From positions 62,001-126,000 of the forward strand of contig NZ_FMCX01000008.1 of assembly GCF_900091555.1 (NCBI RefSeq): 64,000 nt of DNA, given 5' to 3'. The position numbers were made by a program, and so were the translations under genes. Source of the DNA: Micromonospora mirobrigensis (GTDB lineage Bacteria; Actinomycetota; Actinomycetes; Mycobacteriales; Micromonosporaceae). The notes beneath the pieces are model-generated. The model made no database searches and was not told where the DNA came from. It was given only the letters and a program-made list of their open reading frames with translations. Below, one piece after another: positions 19,051 through 28,262 of the stretch (the first letter of the stretch is position 1; the number at the start of each line of letters is the position of its first letter).

Positions 19051-19652
19051 AGCCAGCCGTGGAGTCGGGCCCGGTGCGCCGCCTCGATCCGGTTACGGGT
19101 GCCGGTCTTGCCGATCGCGGATGACAGGTAGTTGCGCACGGTGCTCTCGGACAGGCGCAGACGGGCGGCGATGTCCGCGACCGTCGCGCCGTCCCTACCG
19201 GCCGCGAGCACATCGCGCTCGCGGTCGGTGAGCGGGTTCGGGCCGGCCGACAGCGCGGCCGCCGCGAGGGCCGGGTCGATCACCCGATCACCGGCGAGGA
19301 CGCGGCGGACGGCCACCGCCAGCTCCTCGACGGGGCCGTCCTTGACCAGGAAGCCGGCCGCTCCCGCCTCCATGGCCCGGCGCAGGTAGCCGGGCCGGCC
19401 GAACGTGGTGAGGATCAGCACGCGGCACCCGGGCAGTCGATTCCGCAGCTCGGCGGCGGTGTCGAGGCCGCTGCCGTCGGGCATCTCGATGTCGAGCAGG
19501 GCCACGTCGGGGCAGGTGCGCAGGGCGGCCGCGAGCGCCTCGGCGGTGGTGCCCGCCTCGGCCACCACCTCGATGTCGGGCTCCAGATCGAGCAGCAGGG
19601 CCAGGGCGCCGCGCATCATGCCCTGGTCCTCGGCGAGCAGCAGCCGAATCAT
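19047..19652 (-). CDS. LuxR-family response regulator
   Basis: A 201-residue NarL/DesR-type regulator. The receiver domain (1 to about 120) contains the acidic pair near LLLAEDQ, the phospho-acceptor Asp in VALLDIEMPDG and the Lys in FLVKDG. The HTH (about 140-198) has PLTDRERDVLAAGRDGATVADIA and LSESTVRNYLSSAIGKTGTRNR. Its ATG overlaps the histidine-kinase stop by 4 nt. It is the last gene of an ABC exporter/two-component operon and probably controls it. Confidence 0.93.
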   Translation of the reverse strand: MIRLLLAEDQGMMRGALALLLDLEPDIEVVAEAGTTAEALAAALRTCPDVALLDIEMPDGSGLDTAAELRNRLPGCRVLILTTFGRPGYLRRAMEAGAAGFLVKDGPVEELAVAVRRVLAGDRVIDPALAAAALSAGPNPLTDRERDVLAAGRDGATVADIAARLRLSESTVRNYLSSAIGKTGTRNRIEAAHRARLHGWL

Positions 19653-20764
19653 GTCGGCACCGGTGCGGGAAGGCGTGCGGTGAGTTCGAGGCCGCCGCCC
19701 GGTGGTCGGCCGAACCCGATTGAGCCGCCGGCCCGTTCCAGCCGTTCGGCGAGACCGCGCAGGCCGTTGCCGGGTTCCGGGCGGCCTCCGACGCCGTTGT
19801 CGCGAACGGTCAGCACGGCTCCTGCCTCGTCACCGGCGACCGTGATCTCGCACCGGGTGGCACCGCTGTGGCGCAGCACGTTCGTCACCCCCTCGCGCAG
19901 CACCCAGCGGAAGGCCTCGTCGGCCTCGACGCTCAGCGGGTGCCCGCTGCCCCGCACCGTGACCGCTATCCCGACGGTGTCGAGGACGGTGCGGGCATTC
20001 GCCAGCTCCCGGCCGAAACCCTGCTCGCGATACCCGGTGACGGCCTCGCGCACCTCGCCGAGCGCGGTGCGGCCGATCCGTTCGATGTCGGCCGCCTCCG
20101 TCGCCGCCCGGGCCGGATCGGCCGGAGCGAGGCGGCGGACCACCTCCGCCTTGACCACGATCAGCGAGAGCGTGTGACCGAGCAGATCGTGCAGGTCCTG
20201 GGCGAAGCGCAGCCGCTCCCGTTCGACGACCGTCCGGGCCAGCTCCTGCTGGGTGCGGCGGAGCTCCTCGACGAGGCGCGCCAACCGGACGAAGCCGATG
20301 GTCGACGCGCCGGCGAGCGCGGTGATCAGGGCGGTGGGGACGACGTCGCCGGCTGGCGACCGGTGCACGGCCCCGATCACCAGCACGGCGGCGACGCTGC
20401 CGCCGGTCCACCCGAACGCCGCAGCGGGGCGGGTCAGCCCGACCGCACCGGCGGAGCACACGTACAGAAGAACGATCAGCCCACCGTCCGACACTCCGGT
20501 GAACGCCGCGGCGAGCGCTGTGCCGAGCAGGGCGTGCAGAGCCAGGCCCGCGTGGTGCAGCCTCGACGAGACCGGTAGGTCGACGACCGGCACCGCCACC
20601 AACAGCAGGTAGAGCAGCACGAAGACACCCAGCCCGGCCGCGGCCACCGGCTCCCGAGCGCCCGCCCGGGCGGCCGGCAGCAGCAGCCACAACCATGCGG
20701 TGTGCGCGGCCACGAGCACCAGGCCGCGCCGCCGCCTACTCCGGTCACCGGACACGATCGCCAC
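19649..20764 (-). CDS. Membrane sensor histidine kinase (HisKA_3 type)
   Basis: A 371-residue kinase partnered with the following LuxR regulator. About five or six hydrophobic helices form the N-terminal half (about 12-165). The dimerisation box is FAQDLHDLLGHTLSLIVVKA with the phospho-His, and the ATPase domain has LREGVTNVLRHS, VRDNGVGG and GNGLRGLAERL. The layout resembles DesK-type sensors of membrane state. GTG 20764 was taken as start (a second GTG is at 20755); neither has a strong ribosome-binding site. It lies 11 nt after the permease gene. Confidence 0.9.
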   Translation of the reverse strand: MAIVSGDRSRRRRGLVLVAAHTAWLWLLLPAARAGAREPVAAAGLGVFVLLYLLLVAVPVVDLPVSSRLHHAGLALHALLGTALAAAFTGVSDGGLIVLLYVCSAGAVGLTRPAAAFGWTGGSVAAVLVIGAVHRSPAGDVVPTALITALAGASTIGFVRLARLVEELRRTQQELARTVVERERLRFAQDLHDLLGHTLSLIVVKAEVVRRLAPADPARAATEAADIERIGRTALGEVREAVTGYREQGFGRELANARTVLDTVGIAVTVRGSGHPLSVEADEAFRWVLREGVTNVLRHSGATRCEITVAGDEAGAVLTVRDNGVGGRPEPGNGLRGLAERLERAGGSIGFGRPPGGGLELTARLPAPVPT

Positions 20765-20775
20765 CGTATCGGCCG

Positions 20776-21503
20776 TCAGCGCCCGGCGGTCGAGCGCCGG
20801 TACGCCCAGGTCGCGACGACCGCGAAGAGCGCGGTCCACGCCACCAGCACGGCCAGCCCCGACACGCTGGGCGGGTGCCCGGCGGCGGAGCGCCAGCCCA
20901 GTTCGGCGTACCGGTAGGTCGGCAGCGCGTGCGCCAGGTCGCGCAGCACGCCAGGGAAGTACGCGGTGGGCGCCAGCAGGCCGCCGAGCACCGACAGGAC
21001 GAGGAACACCAGGAAGTTGACCGGCACCGCGACCTGTGGGGCCAGGCCGTAGCCGATGGCGAGACCCAGCAGGGTGAACGGCACGGTGCCGACCCACATC
21101 AGCAGCAGCAGGCCGATCCACCGGCCGGCCGGCAGCTGGACGTGGTGCTGGATCGACGCGGCGGCCCCGACGGCGATCACCGGCGGGATCGCGGTGAGAC
21201 TGCCGGTCAGCGCCTTCACGGCGACCACTCCGCCGGGCGGCAGCGGGGTCACGCGGAGTTGGTGCAGCCAGCCGGCCGCGCGTTCCTGCGCCACCGCCGC
21301 GCCGACCATGAGGACACCGGCGACGGCGCCGTAACCGGCCAGGCCGATCATGACCGCGACCGGCGCGCCGAGGCCCTCCAGGCGGTCGCCGGCGGACCAG
21401 CCCGAGAAGATCACGTACGTGGTGACGGGTCCGATGATCGAGAAGAACGCCAGCCGAGGGTCGCGGACGAGCCGGCGCAGTTCGAATCGTAGGTAGGCGC
21501 GCA

Positions 21504-21504
<1 letters not shown>
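20776..21504 (-). CDS. ABC-2 type exporter permease
   Basis: A 242-residue integral membrane protein with six predicted helices (for example GLGAPVAVMIGLAGYGAVAG, LLLLMWVGTVPFTLLGLAIG and FLVFLVLSVLGG). It pairs with the ATPase encoded just upstream, whose stop overlaps this ATG by one base. Such pairs next to DesK/DesR-like systems export lipids or drugs, or respond to cell-envelope stress. The substrate is unknown. Confidence 0.88.
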
Positions 21505-22229
<725 letters not shown>

Positions 22230-22352
22230 GCCGACGACGCTAGGAGCACGTCCAGACGACGGGCAGAGCCGCGAATACGGGATGCGCCGTGACAAATGTC
22301 CTCAGGGCGGGCCGGCGAGCAGCTCATCGGTGGGGCCGAGACGGATGAGGGG

Positions 22353-23435
22353 TCAGTCGGTGCGGCGGGTGGCGGCGATGGCCAGGTCGACCAGGGCCTG
22401 CCGGGCCTCGGTGTCCAGGTCCACCGTGCCGAGGGCCGCGAGGGCGGTCTCGGTCAGCGTGGCGATCCGCTGCTCGGTGCGGTCCAGCGCGCCCGTGGCA
22501 GTGATCAGCTCCCGCAGCCGGGCGATCCCGGCCTCGTCCAGCCCCGGATCGCCCAGCCCGCCGAGCAGCAGCTGCCGGCCCGCCTCGTCGGCCGCCTGTA
22601 CGGCCGCCGCCACCAGGTACGTCCGCTTCCCCTCCCGCAGGTCGTCCCCGGCCGGCTTGCCGGTCTGCGCGGGATCCCCGAAGACCCCGAGCACGTCGTC
22701 GCGGAGCTGGAACGCCTCACCCAGCGGCAGCCCGTACGCCGAGTACGCGTCCCGCACCGCCGCCGGCGCGTCGGCCAGCGCGGCGCCCAGCAGCAGCGGC
22801 CGCTCGACGGTGTACTTCGCCGACTTGTAGCGGGCCACCTTGCCGGCCCGCTCCAGCGAGAAGTCCCCGGTCGCCTGGGTCAGCACGTCGAGGTACTGCC
22901 CGACGGTGACCTCGGTGCGCATCTCGTCGAAGACCGGCCGGGCCCGGGCCACCGTGCGCGGGTCCAACCCGGCGGAGTGCAGCAGCTCGTCCGACCAGAC
23001 CAGACACAGGTCGCCCAGGAGGATCGCAGCGGCGTCGCCGAAGCCGTCCGCGTCACCGCCCCAGCCGGCGCCGCGGTGCCGGGACGCGAACCGCCGGTGC
23101 ACCGCGGGCTCCCCCCGCCGGGTGTCCGAGCGGTCCATCAGGTCGTCGTGGATCAGCGCGCTGGCCTGCACGAACTCCAGCGCGGCCAGGGTGCTCACCA
23201 CCTGGTCCGAATCCACCCCGCGGGCGCCCCGGTAACCCCAGTAGGCGAAGGCCGGGCGCAGCCGCTTGCCCCCGCCCAGCACGAACCGCTCGATCGCCTC
23301 CGCCACCGGGGCCAGGGCGTCGTCCACCCCGCTCATCCAGGAGCGCTGGTGCGCCAGGAACTCGGCCAGGGCCTTGTCGACCCGCTGTCGCAGGCCGGCG
23401 CGGTCGACGGGGGAGACGGGAGCAGCGTGGGTCAC
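22353..23435 (-). CDS. idsA: Polyprenyl (geranylgeranyl/farnesyl) diphosphate synthase
   Basis: A 360-residue trans-prenyltransferase. The first Asp-rich motif is ALIHDDLMDRSD and the second LRDDVLGVFGD; GGGKRLRP binds the pyrophosphate. It is syntenic with M. tuberculosis idsA2 (Rv2173) next to the MTHFR gene. It could provide GGPP for the carotenoid operon about 3 kb away, as no other prenyl synthase is in view (inference). The GTG start is leaderless, with TAGCGT 6 nt upstream (23442-23447, minus strand). Confidence 0.92.
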   Translation of the reverse strand: MTHAAPVSPVDRAGLRQRVDKALAEFLAHQRSWMSGVDDALAPVAEAIERFVLGGGKRLRPAFAYWGYRGARGVDSDQVVSTLAALEFVQASALIHDDLMDRSDTRRGEPAVHRRFASRHRGAGWGGDADGFGDAAAILLGDLCLVWSDELLHSAGLDPRTVARARPVFDEMRTEVTVGQYLDVLTQATGDFSLERAGKVARYKSAKYTVERPLLLGAALADAPAAVRDAYSAYGLPLGEAFQLRDDVLGVFGDPAQTGKPAGDDLREGKRTYLVAAAVQAADEAGRQLLLGGLGDPGLDEAGIARLRELITATGALDRTEQRIATLTETALAALGTVDLDTEARQALVDLAIAATRRTD

Positions 23436-23469
23436 GCCCCGACGCTAGCCGGTCCCGGCCGGACCCGCC

Positions 23470-24810
23470 TCACCCGCCGGGTCGGCGCGTCGGCCGGCTC
23501 GGGCCGACCCGAGGACGACGCGGACCCGGCCGACCGGTCGGTCCGCCGCGGGGCAGCCACGGCCGGACCGCGGCGACGAGCGCGCCGTAGCGGCGTACCG
23601 CCGGGTGGTCGGGATGCTCGGCCAGCCGGCGGCGTACCTCGGTCAGCTGCCCGACGGCGCGGGGAGAACCGGCGCGGACCGCGTCGAGCAGCGCGGCCCC
23701 GGCCACCGCGCAGGCCTGCTCAACCTCACCGGCCTGGAGGTGGGCGCGGGCCAGCCAGGCGCCGTAGACCGCCGCGCTGCGGGGCCGCCCCGCCCGGTGG
23801 GCGGCGGCCCGCAACGGCGGCTCGGCGGGGCCGGGCCGGCCCAGCGCCACCAGCGTCCGCCCGGTCATCGCGGCCAGCTCCGCGCCGTCGAGCCAGTACA
23901 GCCAGGGCGGCTCCCGGCCCGGCTCGGGCGCGCCGGTGGCGCGGCCGGCCGCCGCCAGCGCGGCACCGGCCGCGCGGTGCCGGCCACCGAGCGCGGCGGC
24001 GAGCGCCACCCGGTGCAGCAGCAGGGCGCGCAGCCCCGGACTGGCCGCCCGCCGGGCCCCGGCGTACCCGAGCCGGGCCAGCAGCAGCGCCCCCTGCGGA
24101 TCGCCAACCCCGGCCAGCAGGTGGCTGGCCGAGGCGAGCACGTGCCCACCGAGCGCCGGGTCGCCGGCCGCCGCGGCCGCCCGCAGGCCCAGCCGGTACG
24201 CGCCGAGCGCTCCGGCGGCATCGCCCGCGTCGGCCGCCAGCCAGCCGCACAGCTGCGCCGACTCGGCCAGCGTCGGGAGCAGCCGGCGACGGTCGACCGG
24301 CCCCGCCCCGGCCAACCGGCGCACCACCCGACCCAGCCGGTACGCCCCGGCCGGCGCCAGGTCCGCGCCGCCGACCAGGTCGTCCAGCCGGCGCAGCTCG
24401 GCCAGCGGGCCTACCCGGTCCGGCGTCCCACCGACCGGCAGCCCGGCCAGCGGGGCGGCGGTCGGGGCGGCGAGGAGCCCGTCCCGCGGGTCGGCCGCCC
24501 AGCGGTGCGCCACGGCGATCAGCGCCGCCCGCGGGCGGGAGCCGGTGGCCGGCCCGGGCGCGGCCGCACGGTGGTGGTCCCGGGCGGCGGCGTCGGTGAG
24601 CAGGCCGGCCGGCACCGCGAGGACGACCGCCAGCCAGCCCAGCCAGAAGTCACCGGGCAGCCGGAGCTGCCGCTCCCAGCGGGAGATCTCGTGCCGGGTG
24701 AGGGTGGACACGCCGGCGGCGGCGCAGAGCTCGGCGGCCAGCCGCTGCTGGCTCCAGCCGCGGTCGTGCCGCAGCCGGGCCAGCAGCGTGCCGAGCGGGG
24801 GCGGGGTCAT
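23470..24810 (-). CDS. Helix-turn-helix/TPR-like regulator
   Basis: A 446-residue protein with an XRE-type HTH at the N-terminus (about 5-50: LLARLRHDRGWSQQRLAAEL and TLTRHEISRWERQLRLPG) and a long Ala/Leu-rich helical region resembling degenerate TPR repeats (about 150-410). This layout is common in actinomycete regulators whose signals are mostly unknown. ATG 24810 is preceded by GGAGGACCG, an excellent ribosome-binding site. The gene lies between the prenyl synthase gene and metF and may belong to the same locus only by position. Confidence 0.85.
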   Translation of the reverse strand: MTPPPLGTLLARLRHDRGWSQQRLAAELCAAAGVSTLTRHEISRWERQLRLPGDFWLGWLAVVLAVPAGLLTDAAARDHHRAAAPGPATGSRPRAALIAVAHRWAADPRDGLLAAPTAAPLAGLPVGGTPDRVGPLAELRRLDDLVGGADLAPAGAYRLGRVVRRLAGAGPVDRRRLLPTLAESAQLCGWLAADAGDAAGALGAYRLGLRAAAAAGDPALGGHVLASASHLLAGVGDPQGALLLARLGYAGARRAASPGLRALLLHRVALAAALGGRHRAAGAALAAAGRATGAPEPGREPPWLYWLDGAELAAMTGRTLVALGRPGPAEPPLRAAAHRAGRPRSAAVYGAWLARAHLQAGEVEQACAVAGAALLDAVRAGSPRAVGQLTEVRRRLAEHPDHPAVRRYGALVAAVRPWLPRGGPTGRPGPRRPRVGPSRPTRRPGG

Positions 24811-25048
24811 CGGTCCTCCGGAAGGCGTCGGCGCGGCGGGCGACACCGGCCGTCCCGGGCGGGACGGCACACACGTCGCCTGATCGGTGCTGACCCCCGC
24901 GCGGGCCCCCGTGACGGTGGCCCTGCGACCATCGCCACCCGCGCTGGACCATTGATATCCCGGGGGTACGACGCTTCCGTGCCACGCGGGCGCTCCACGC
25001 GGTGGGAAGGTCGTCGGCGTGGCGGCCGTGGCCCGCTAGAGTCGTCAC

Positions 25049-25966
25049 GTGGCGCTCGGTCTTCCCTCCGTCCTCCCCAATCCCCAGCCGGCGATCGGGG
25101 AGCTGATCCGCGCCGGTCGGCCGACCTTCTCCTTCGAGTTCTTCCCGCCCAAGACGGCGCAGGGCGAGCGGCTGCTCTGGCAGGCGATCCGCGAGCTGGA
25201 GTCGCTGCGGCCGTCGTTCGTGTCGATCACCTACGGCGCGGGCGGCTCGACCCGGGACACCACGGTCGCGGTCACCGAGCGGATCGCCACCGAGACCACC
25301 CTGCTGCCGATGGCCCACCTGACCGCGGTCAACCACTCCGTCGCCGAGCTGCGCAACGTGGTCGGCCGGCTGGCCGGGGTGGGCGTGCGCAACGTGCTCG
25401 CCGTGCGGGGCGACCCGCCGGGCGACCCGGGTGGCGAGTGGATCGCCCACCCGGAGGGCGTGCGCTACGCCGAGGACCTGGTCCGGTTGGTCCGCGACGC
25501 GGGGGACTTCAGCGTCGGGGTGGCCGCCTTCCCGTACAAGCACCCCCGCTCCGCCGACGTGGCCAGCGACACCGCGCACTTCGTCCGCAAGTGCCGGGCC
25601 GGCGCCGAGTTCGCGATCACCCAGATGTTCTTCGACGCCGACGACTACCTGCGGCTGCGGGACCGGGTCGCCGCAGCCGGCTGCGACACCCCGATCCTGG
25701 CCGGGGTGATGCCGGTGACCCAGATCGGCACCATCGAACGGTCGGTGCAACTCTCCGGGGCGCCGTTCCCGACCGCGCTGGCCGAGCGCTTCGCCGAGGT
25801 CGCCGACGACCCCGAGGCGGTCCACCGGCTCGGCGTCGAGCAGGCCGGCGAGATGTGCCGGCGACTGCTCGACGAGGGGGTGCCGGGCATCCACTTCATC
25901 ACCCTCAACCGCTCCACCGCGACCCGCGAGGTGTGGCAGCACCTCCAGGTCGGCGCGCGGGTGTGA
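25049..25966 (+). CDS. metF: Methylenetetrahydrofolate reductase
   Basis: Reduces 5,10-methylene-THF to 5-methyl-THF for methionine synthesis, using FAD. The 305-residue barrel has the family start FSFEFFPPKT, then FVSITYGAGGSTRD, VLAVRGDPPGD, FPYKHPRS and AITQMFFDADDY. It is syntenic with M. tuberculosis Rv2172c. The GTG start is leaderless: TAGAGT at 25037-25042 lies 6 nt upstream and there is no Shine-Dalgarno site. The CDP-alcohol phosphotransferase gene follows after 43 nt. Confidence 0.95.
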   Translation: MALGLPSVLPNPQPAIGELIRAGRPTFSFEFFPPKTAQGERLLWQAIRELESLRPSFVSITYGAGGSTRDTTVAVTERIATETTLLPMAHLTAVNHSVAELRNVVGRLAGVGVRNVLAVRGDPPGDPGGEWIAHPEGVRYAEDLVRLVRDAGDFSVGVAAFPYKHPRSADVASDTAHFVRKCRAGAEFAITQMFFDADDYLRLRDRVAAAGCDTPILAGVMPVTQIGTIERSVQLSGAPFPTALAERFAEVADDPEAVHRLGVEQAGEMCRRLLDEGVPGIHFITLNRSTATREVWQHLQVGARV

Positions 25967-26009
25967 CCCCGGCTGCGCGACACCTGGAGCCTGCTGCGAC
26001 GGTTGACCG

Positions 26010-26699
26010 GTGGTGGGGACACAACTGAGCTGGGACGAGTACGCCACCGCCTGGGCCCGGTTGCACGGCGGTTTCGATCCGCGGGTGGCGGCGCCGGTGG
26101 TCCGCGCCTGGCTGCGCTTCGCGTACCACGTGGGCTTCATCCTGGGCCGGCTGCGGGTCACCCCGACCGCGGTGACGGCGGCCGGGGTGCTGCTCTGCTT
26201 CTGCGTGCCGCTGTTCGCCGTCCGACCGGTGAACGGGCCGATCCTGGGTGCGCTGTTCGTGCTGGCCGCCGCGGTGGCGGACAGTGTGGACGGTGCCGTC
26301 GCGGTGGCCACCGCCCGGACCACCCGGCTCGGCTACGTCTACGACTCGCTGGCCGACCGGCTCGGCGAGGTGGCCTGGCTGACCGCGTTCTGGCTGGTGG
26401 GTGCGCCGGGTGCGCTGGTCGTCGCGGCCGGCGCGCTGTCCTGGCTGCACGAGTACGTCCGCGCCCGGGCGGTCGCCGCCGGGATGCGGGAGCTGGGCGC
26501 GGTCACCGTGGGGGAGCGGCCCACCCGGGTCTGCGTGGCCCTGCTGGGGCTGCTGCTGGCCGGCGTGAGCGGCCTGATCGACCCGGACCTGACCGCCGGC
26601 ACGATGACCATGGCGACCGCCGTCTGGGTGCTGCTGGCCGGCTTCGGGCTGGGCCAGCTCCTGTCGGCCGTCCGTCGGGCCCTGATCGACGCCGGCTGA
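26010..26699 (+). CDS. CDP-alcohol phosphatidyltransferase family protein (divergent motif)
   Basis: A 229-residue membrane enzyme of the family that makes phospholipid head groups. About five or six TM helices are visible. The signature normally reads D-x2-D-G-x2-A-R-x8-G-x3-D-x3-D. Here it is DSVDG...G...DSLAD, with all Asp and Gly at the correct spacing but Val in place of the Arg. The catalytic metal ligands are kept, so it may still be active on an unusual substrate. The GTG at 26010 (or 26013) has no obvious ribosome-binding site; cotranscription with metF is likely. Confidence 0.82.
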   Translation: MVGTQLSWDEYATAWARLHGGFDPRVAAPVVRAWLRFAYHVGFILGRLRVTPTAVTAAGVLLCFCVPLFAVRPVNGPILGALFVLAAAVADSVDGAVAVATARTTRLGYVYDSLADRLGEVAWLTAFWLVGAPGALVVAAGALSWLHEYVRARAVAAGMRELGAVTVGERPTRVCVALLGLLLAGVSGLIDPDLTAGTMTMATAVWVLLAGFGLGQLLSAVRRALIDAG

Positions 26700-26713
26700 C
26701 CGGCTCCCCGGGT

Positions 26714-26759
26714 GTTAAGAGGGGGCCCTTCCTATACCGCAGGCGTTAAGAGGGGGCCC
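26714..26759. repeat. Tandem GTTAAGAGGGGGCCC repeat
   Basis: Two identical 15-bp units (26714-26728 and 26745-26759) with a 31-bp period. Each contains a GGGCCC palindrome. They lie between convergent genes and may help terminate both transcripts. Confidence 0.75.
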
Positions 26760-26764
26760 CTCCT

Positions 26765-28252
26765 TCAGTCCCAGGCGGGGCCGATCTCGTCGGCGACGAT
26801 CTGGGCGGAGAGGGTGACCATCGGCAGCCCGCCGCCCGGGTGGCTGGAGCCGCCCACCAGCCACAGCCCGTGCGCCGGCCCCCGGTTGGCCGGGCGGAGC
26901 AGCCCGCCGGCGGTGCCGTAGATCGACCCGCCCGGGGCGGCGGTGGCGGTGGCCAGGTCCGCCGGGGTGCGCACCTCGCGGAACAGCAGCCGGTCCCGCA
27001 CGTCCACACCCCGCTCGGCGAGCACGTCCAGGATCCGGTCGGCGTACGCGTCGGCCAACCCCGGCCGGCGCCAGTCCACCGCCCCGGCGGCGGTGCCGTG
27101 GCGGGCCGCGTTGACCAGCACGAACCACGCCTCGTGCCCGTCCGGGCGGACCATCGGGTCGTGGGCCACCGTGACGAAGACCGTCGGGTCCAGCGCCGGG
27201 CGGGCGCGTACCCCCCGGCCCGGGGCGCCGAAGACGGCGTCGAACTCCGCGTCGTAGTCGCCGGGGAAGAAGACATTGTGGTGGGCCAGCCCGGAGTCGC
27301 CGCGTACGCCGAGCAGCAGCACGAACCCGGCGAGGCTGCGGTCGGTCAGCCCGGCCAGCCGGCGCGGGTGCGGCAGCAGGTCACGGTAGAGGGTCAGCGC
27401 GTCGCAGTTGGCCACCACCACGTCGGCGGGGATCGGGGCGGCGGCCCCGGCGACGCGTACCCCGTGCACCCGGCCACCGGCGGCGTCGATCCGGGTGACC
27501 GTGGCGCCGGTGCGGACCACCACGCCCAGGTCCAGGCAGCGGGTGAGCAGCGCGTCGGCGAGCGTGCCCAGCCCGCCGCGCAGGTACCAGCCGCCGTACG
27601 CCAGCTCCGCGTAGGGGACGGCGACCAGCGCGGCCGGGGCGCGGCGCGGGTCGGCGCCGGTGTAGGTGGCGTACCGGTCGAGCAGCATCCGCAGCCGCGG
27701 GTCGGACAGGTGGCCGCGGCCCAGCCCGCGCAGCGTACGCCCGGGGGCGATGGCGGCCAGGTCACCCAGCCGCCAGGCCAGCGCGGCCAGGTCGCGCGGC
27801 GAGTCCACGGTGCGGCGCAGGATGTCCCGCTCGGAGGCCGCCCACACCCGGGCGGCCCGCCGCCACAGCCGCCGCCAGTCGGCGGCGGAGCGCTCGCCGA
27901 GCGCGGCGCCGATCCGGGCGGCGAACCCGTCCGGGTCGGCGCACGAGTCGAGGGTGACACCGTCGGGGAAGACGTGCCGCACGATCGGGTCCAGCGGCAC
28001 CAGGTCCAGGTATTCGTCGAGCTTCGCGCCGGTCGCCTCGAACAGGTCGTGGAAGACCTGCGGCAGGGTGAGCAGGCTGGGCCCGGTGTCGAAGTGGAAC
28101 GACCCCTCGGCGGTGTCGTGGGTGTACCGGCCGAGCTTGCCGCCGACGGTGTCGGCCCGCTCCAGGACGGTCACCTCGTGCCCGGTGGCGGCCAGCCGGG
28201 CGGCGGTGGCCAGGCCACCCACCCCGGCGCCGACGACCACGATCCGCGCCAT
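26765..28252 (-). CDS. FAD-dependent carotenoid desaturase (CrtI/CrtD family)
   Basis: A 495-residue phytoene-desaturase-like oxidoreductase. The N-terminus has the FAD-binding GxGxxG motif (IVVVGAGVGGLATAARLA) and the following ERADTVGGKLG. The C-terminus carries LWLVGGSSHPGGGLPMVTLSA, the family's second FAD motif. Being cotranscribed with a CruF-like hydratase and a glycosyltransferase, it could be a CrtD-type 3,4-desaturase rather than phytoene desaturase. ATG 28252 follows AGGAGG. It is the last gene of the six-gene operon and the only one with a gap (10 nt) and its own strong ribosome-binding site. Confidence 0.85.
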   Translation of the reverse strand: MARIVVVGAGVGGLATAARLAATGHEVTVLERADTVGGKLGRYTHDTAEGSFHFDTGPSLLTLPQVFHDLFEATGAKLDEYLDLVPLDPIVRHVFPDGVTLDSCADPDGFAARIGAALGERSAADWRRLWRRAARVWAASERDILRRTVDSPRDLAALAWRLGDLAAIAPGRTLRGLGRGHLSDPRLRMLLDRYATYTGADPRRAPAALVAVPYAELAYGGWYLRGGLGTLADALLTRCLDLGVVVRTGATVTRIDAAGGRVHGVRVAGAAAPIPADVVVANCDALTLYRDLLPHPRRLAGLTDRSLAGFVLLLGVRGDSGLAHHNVFFPGDYDAEFDAVFGAPGRGVRARPALDPTVFVTVAHDPMVRPDGHEAWFVLVNAARHGTAAGAVDWRRPGLADAYADRILDVLAERGVDVRDRLLFREVRTPADLATATAAPGGSIYGTAGGLLRPANRGPAHGLWLVGGSSHPGGGLPMVTLSAQIVADEIGPAWD

Positions 28253-28262
28253 GCCGCTCCTC

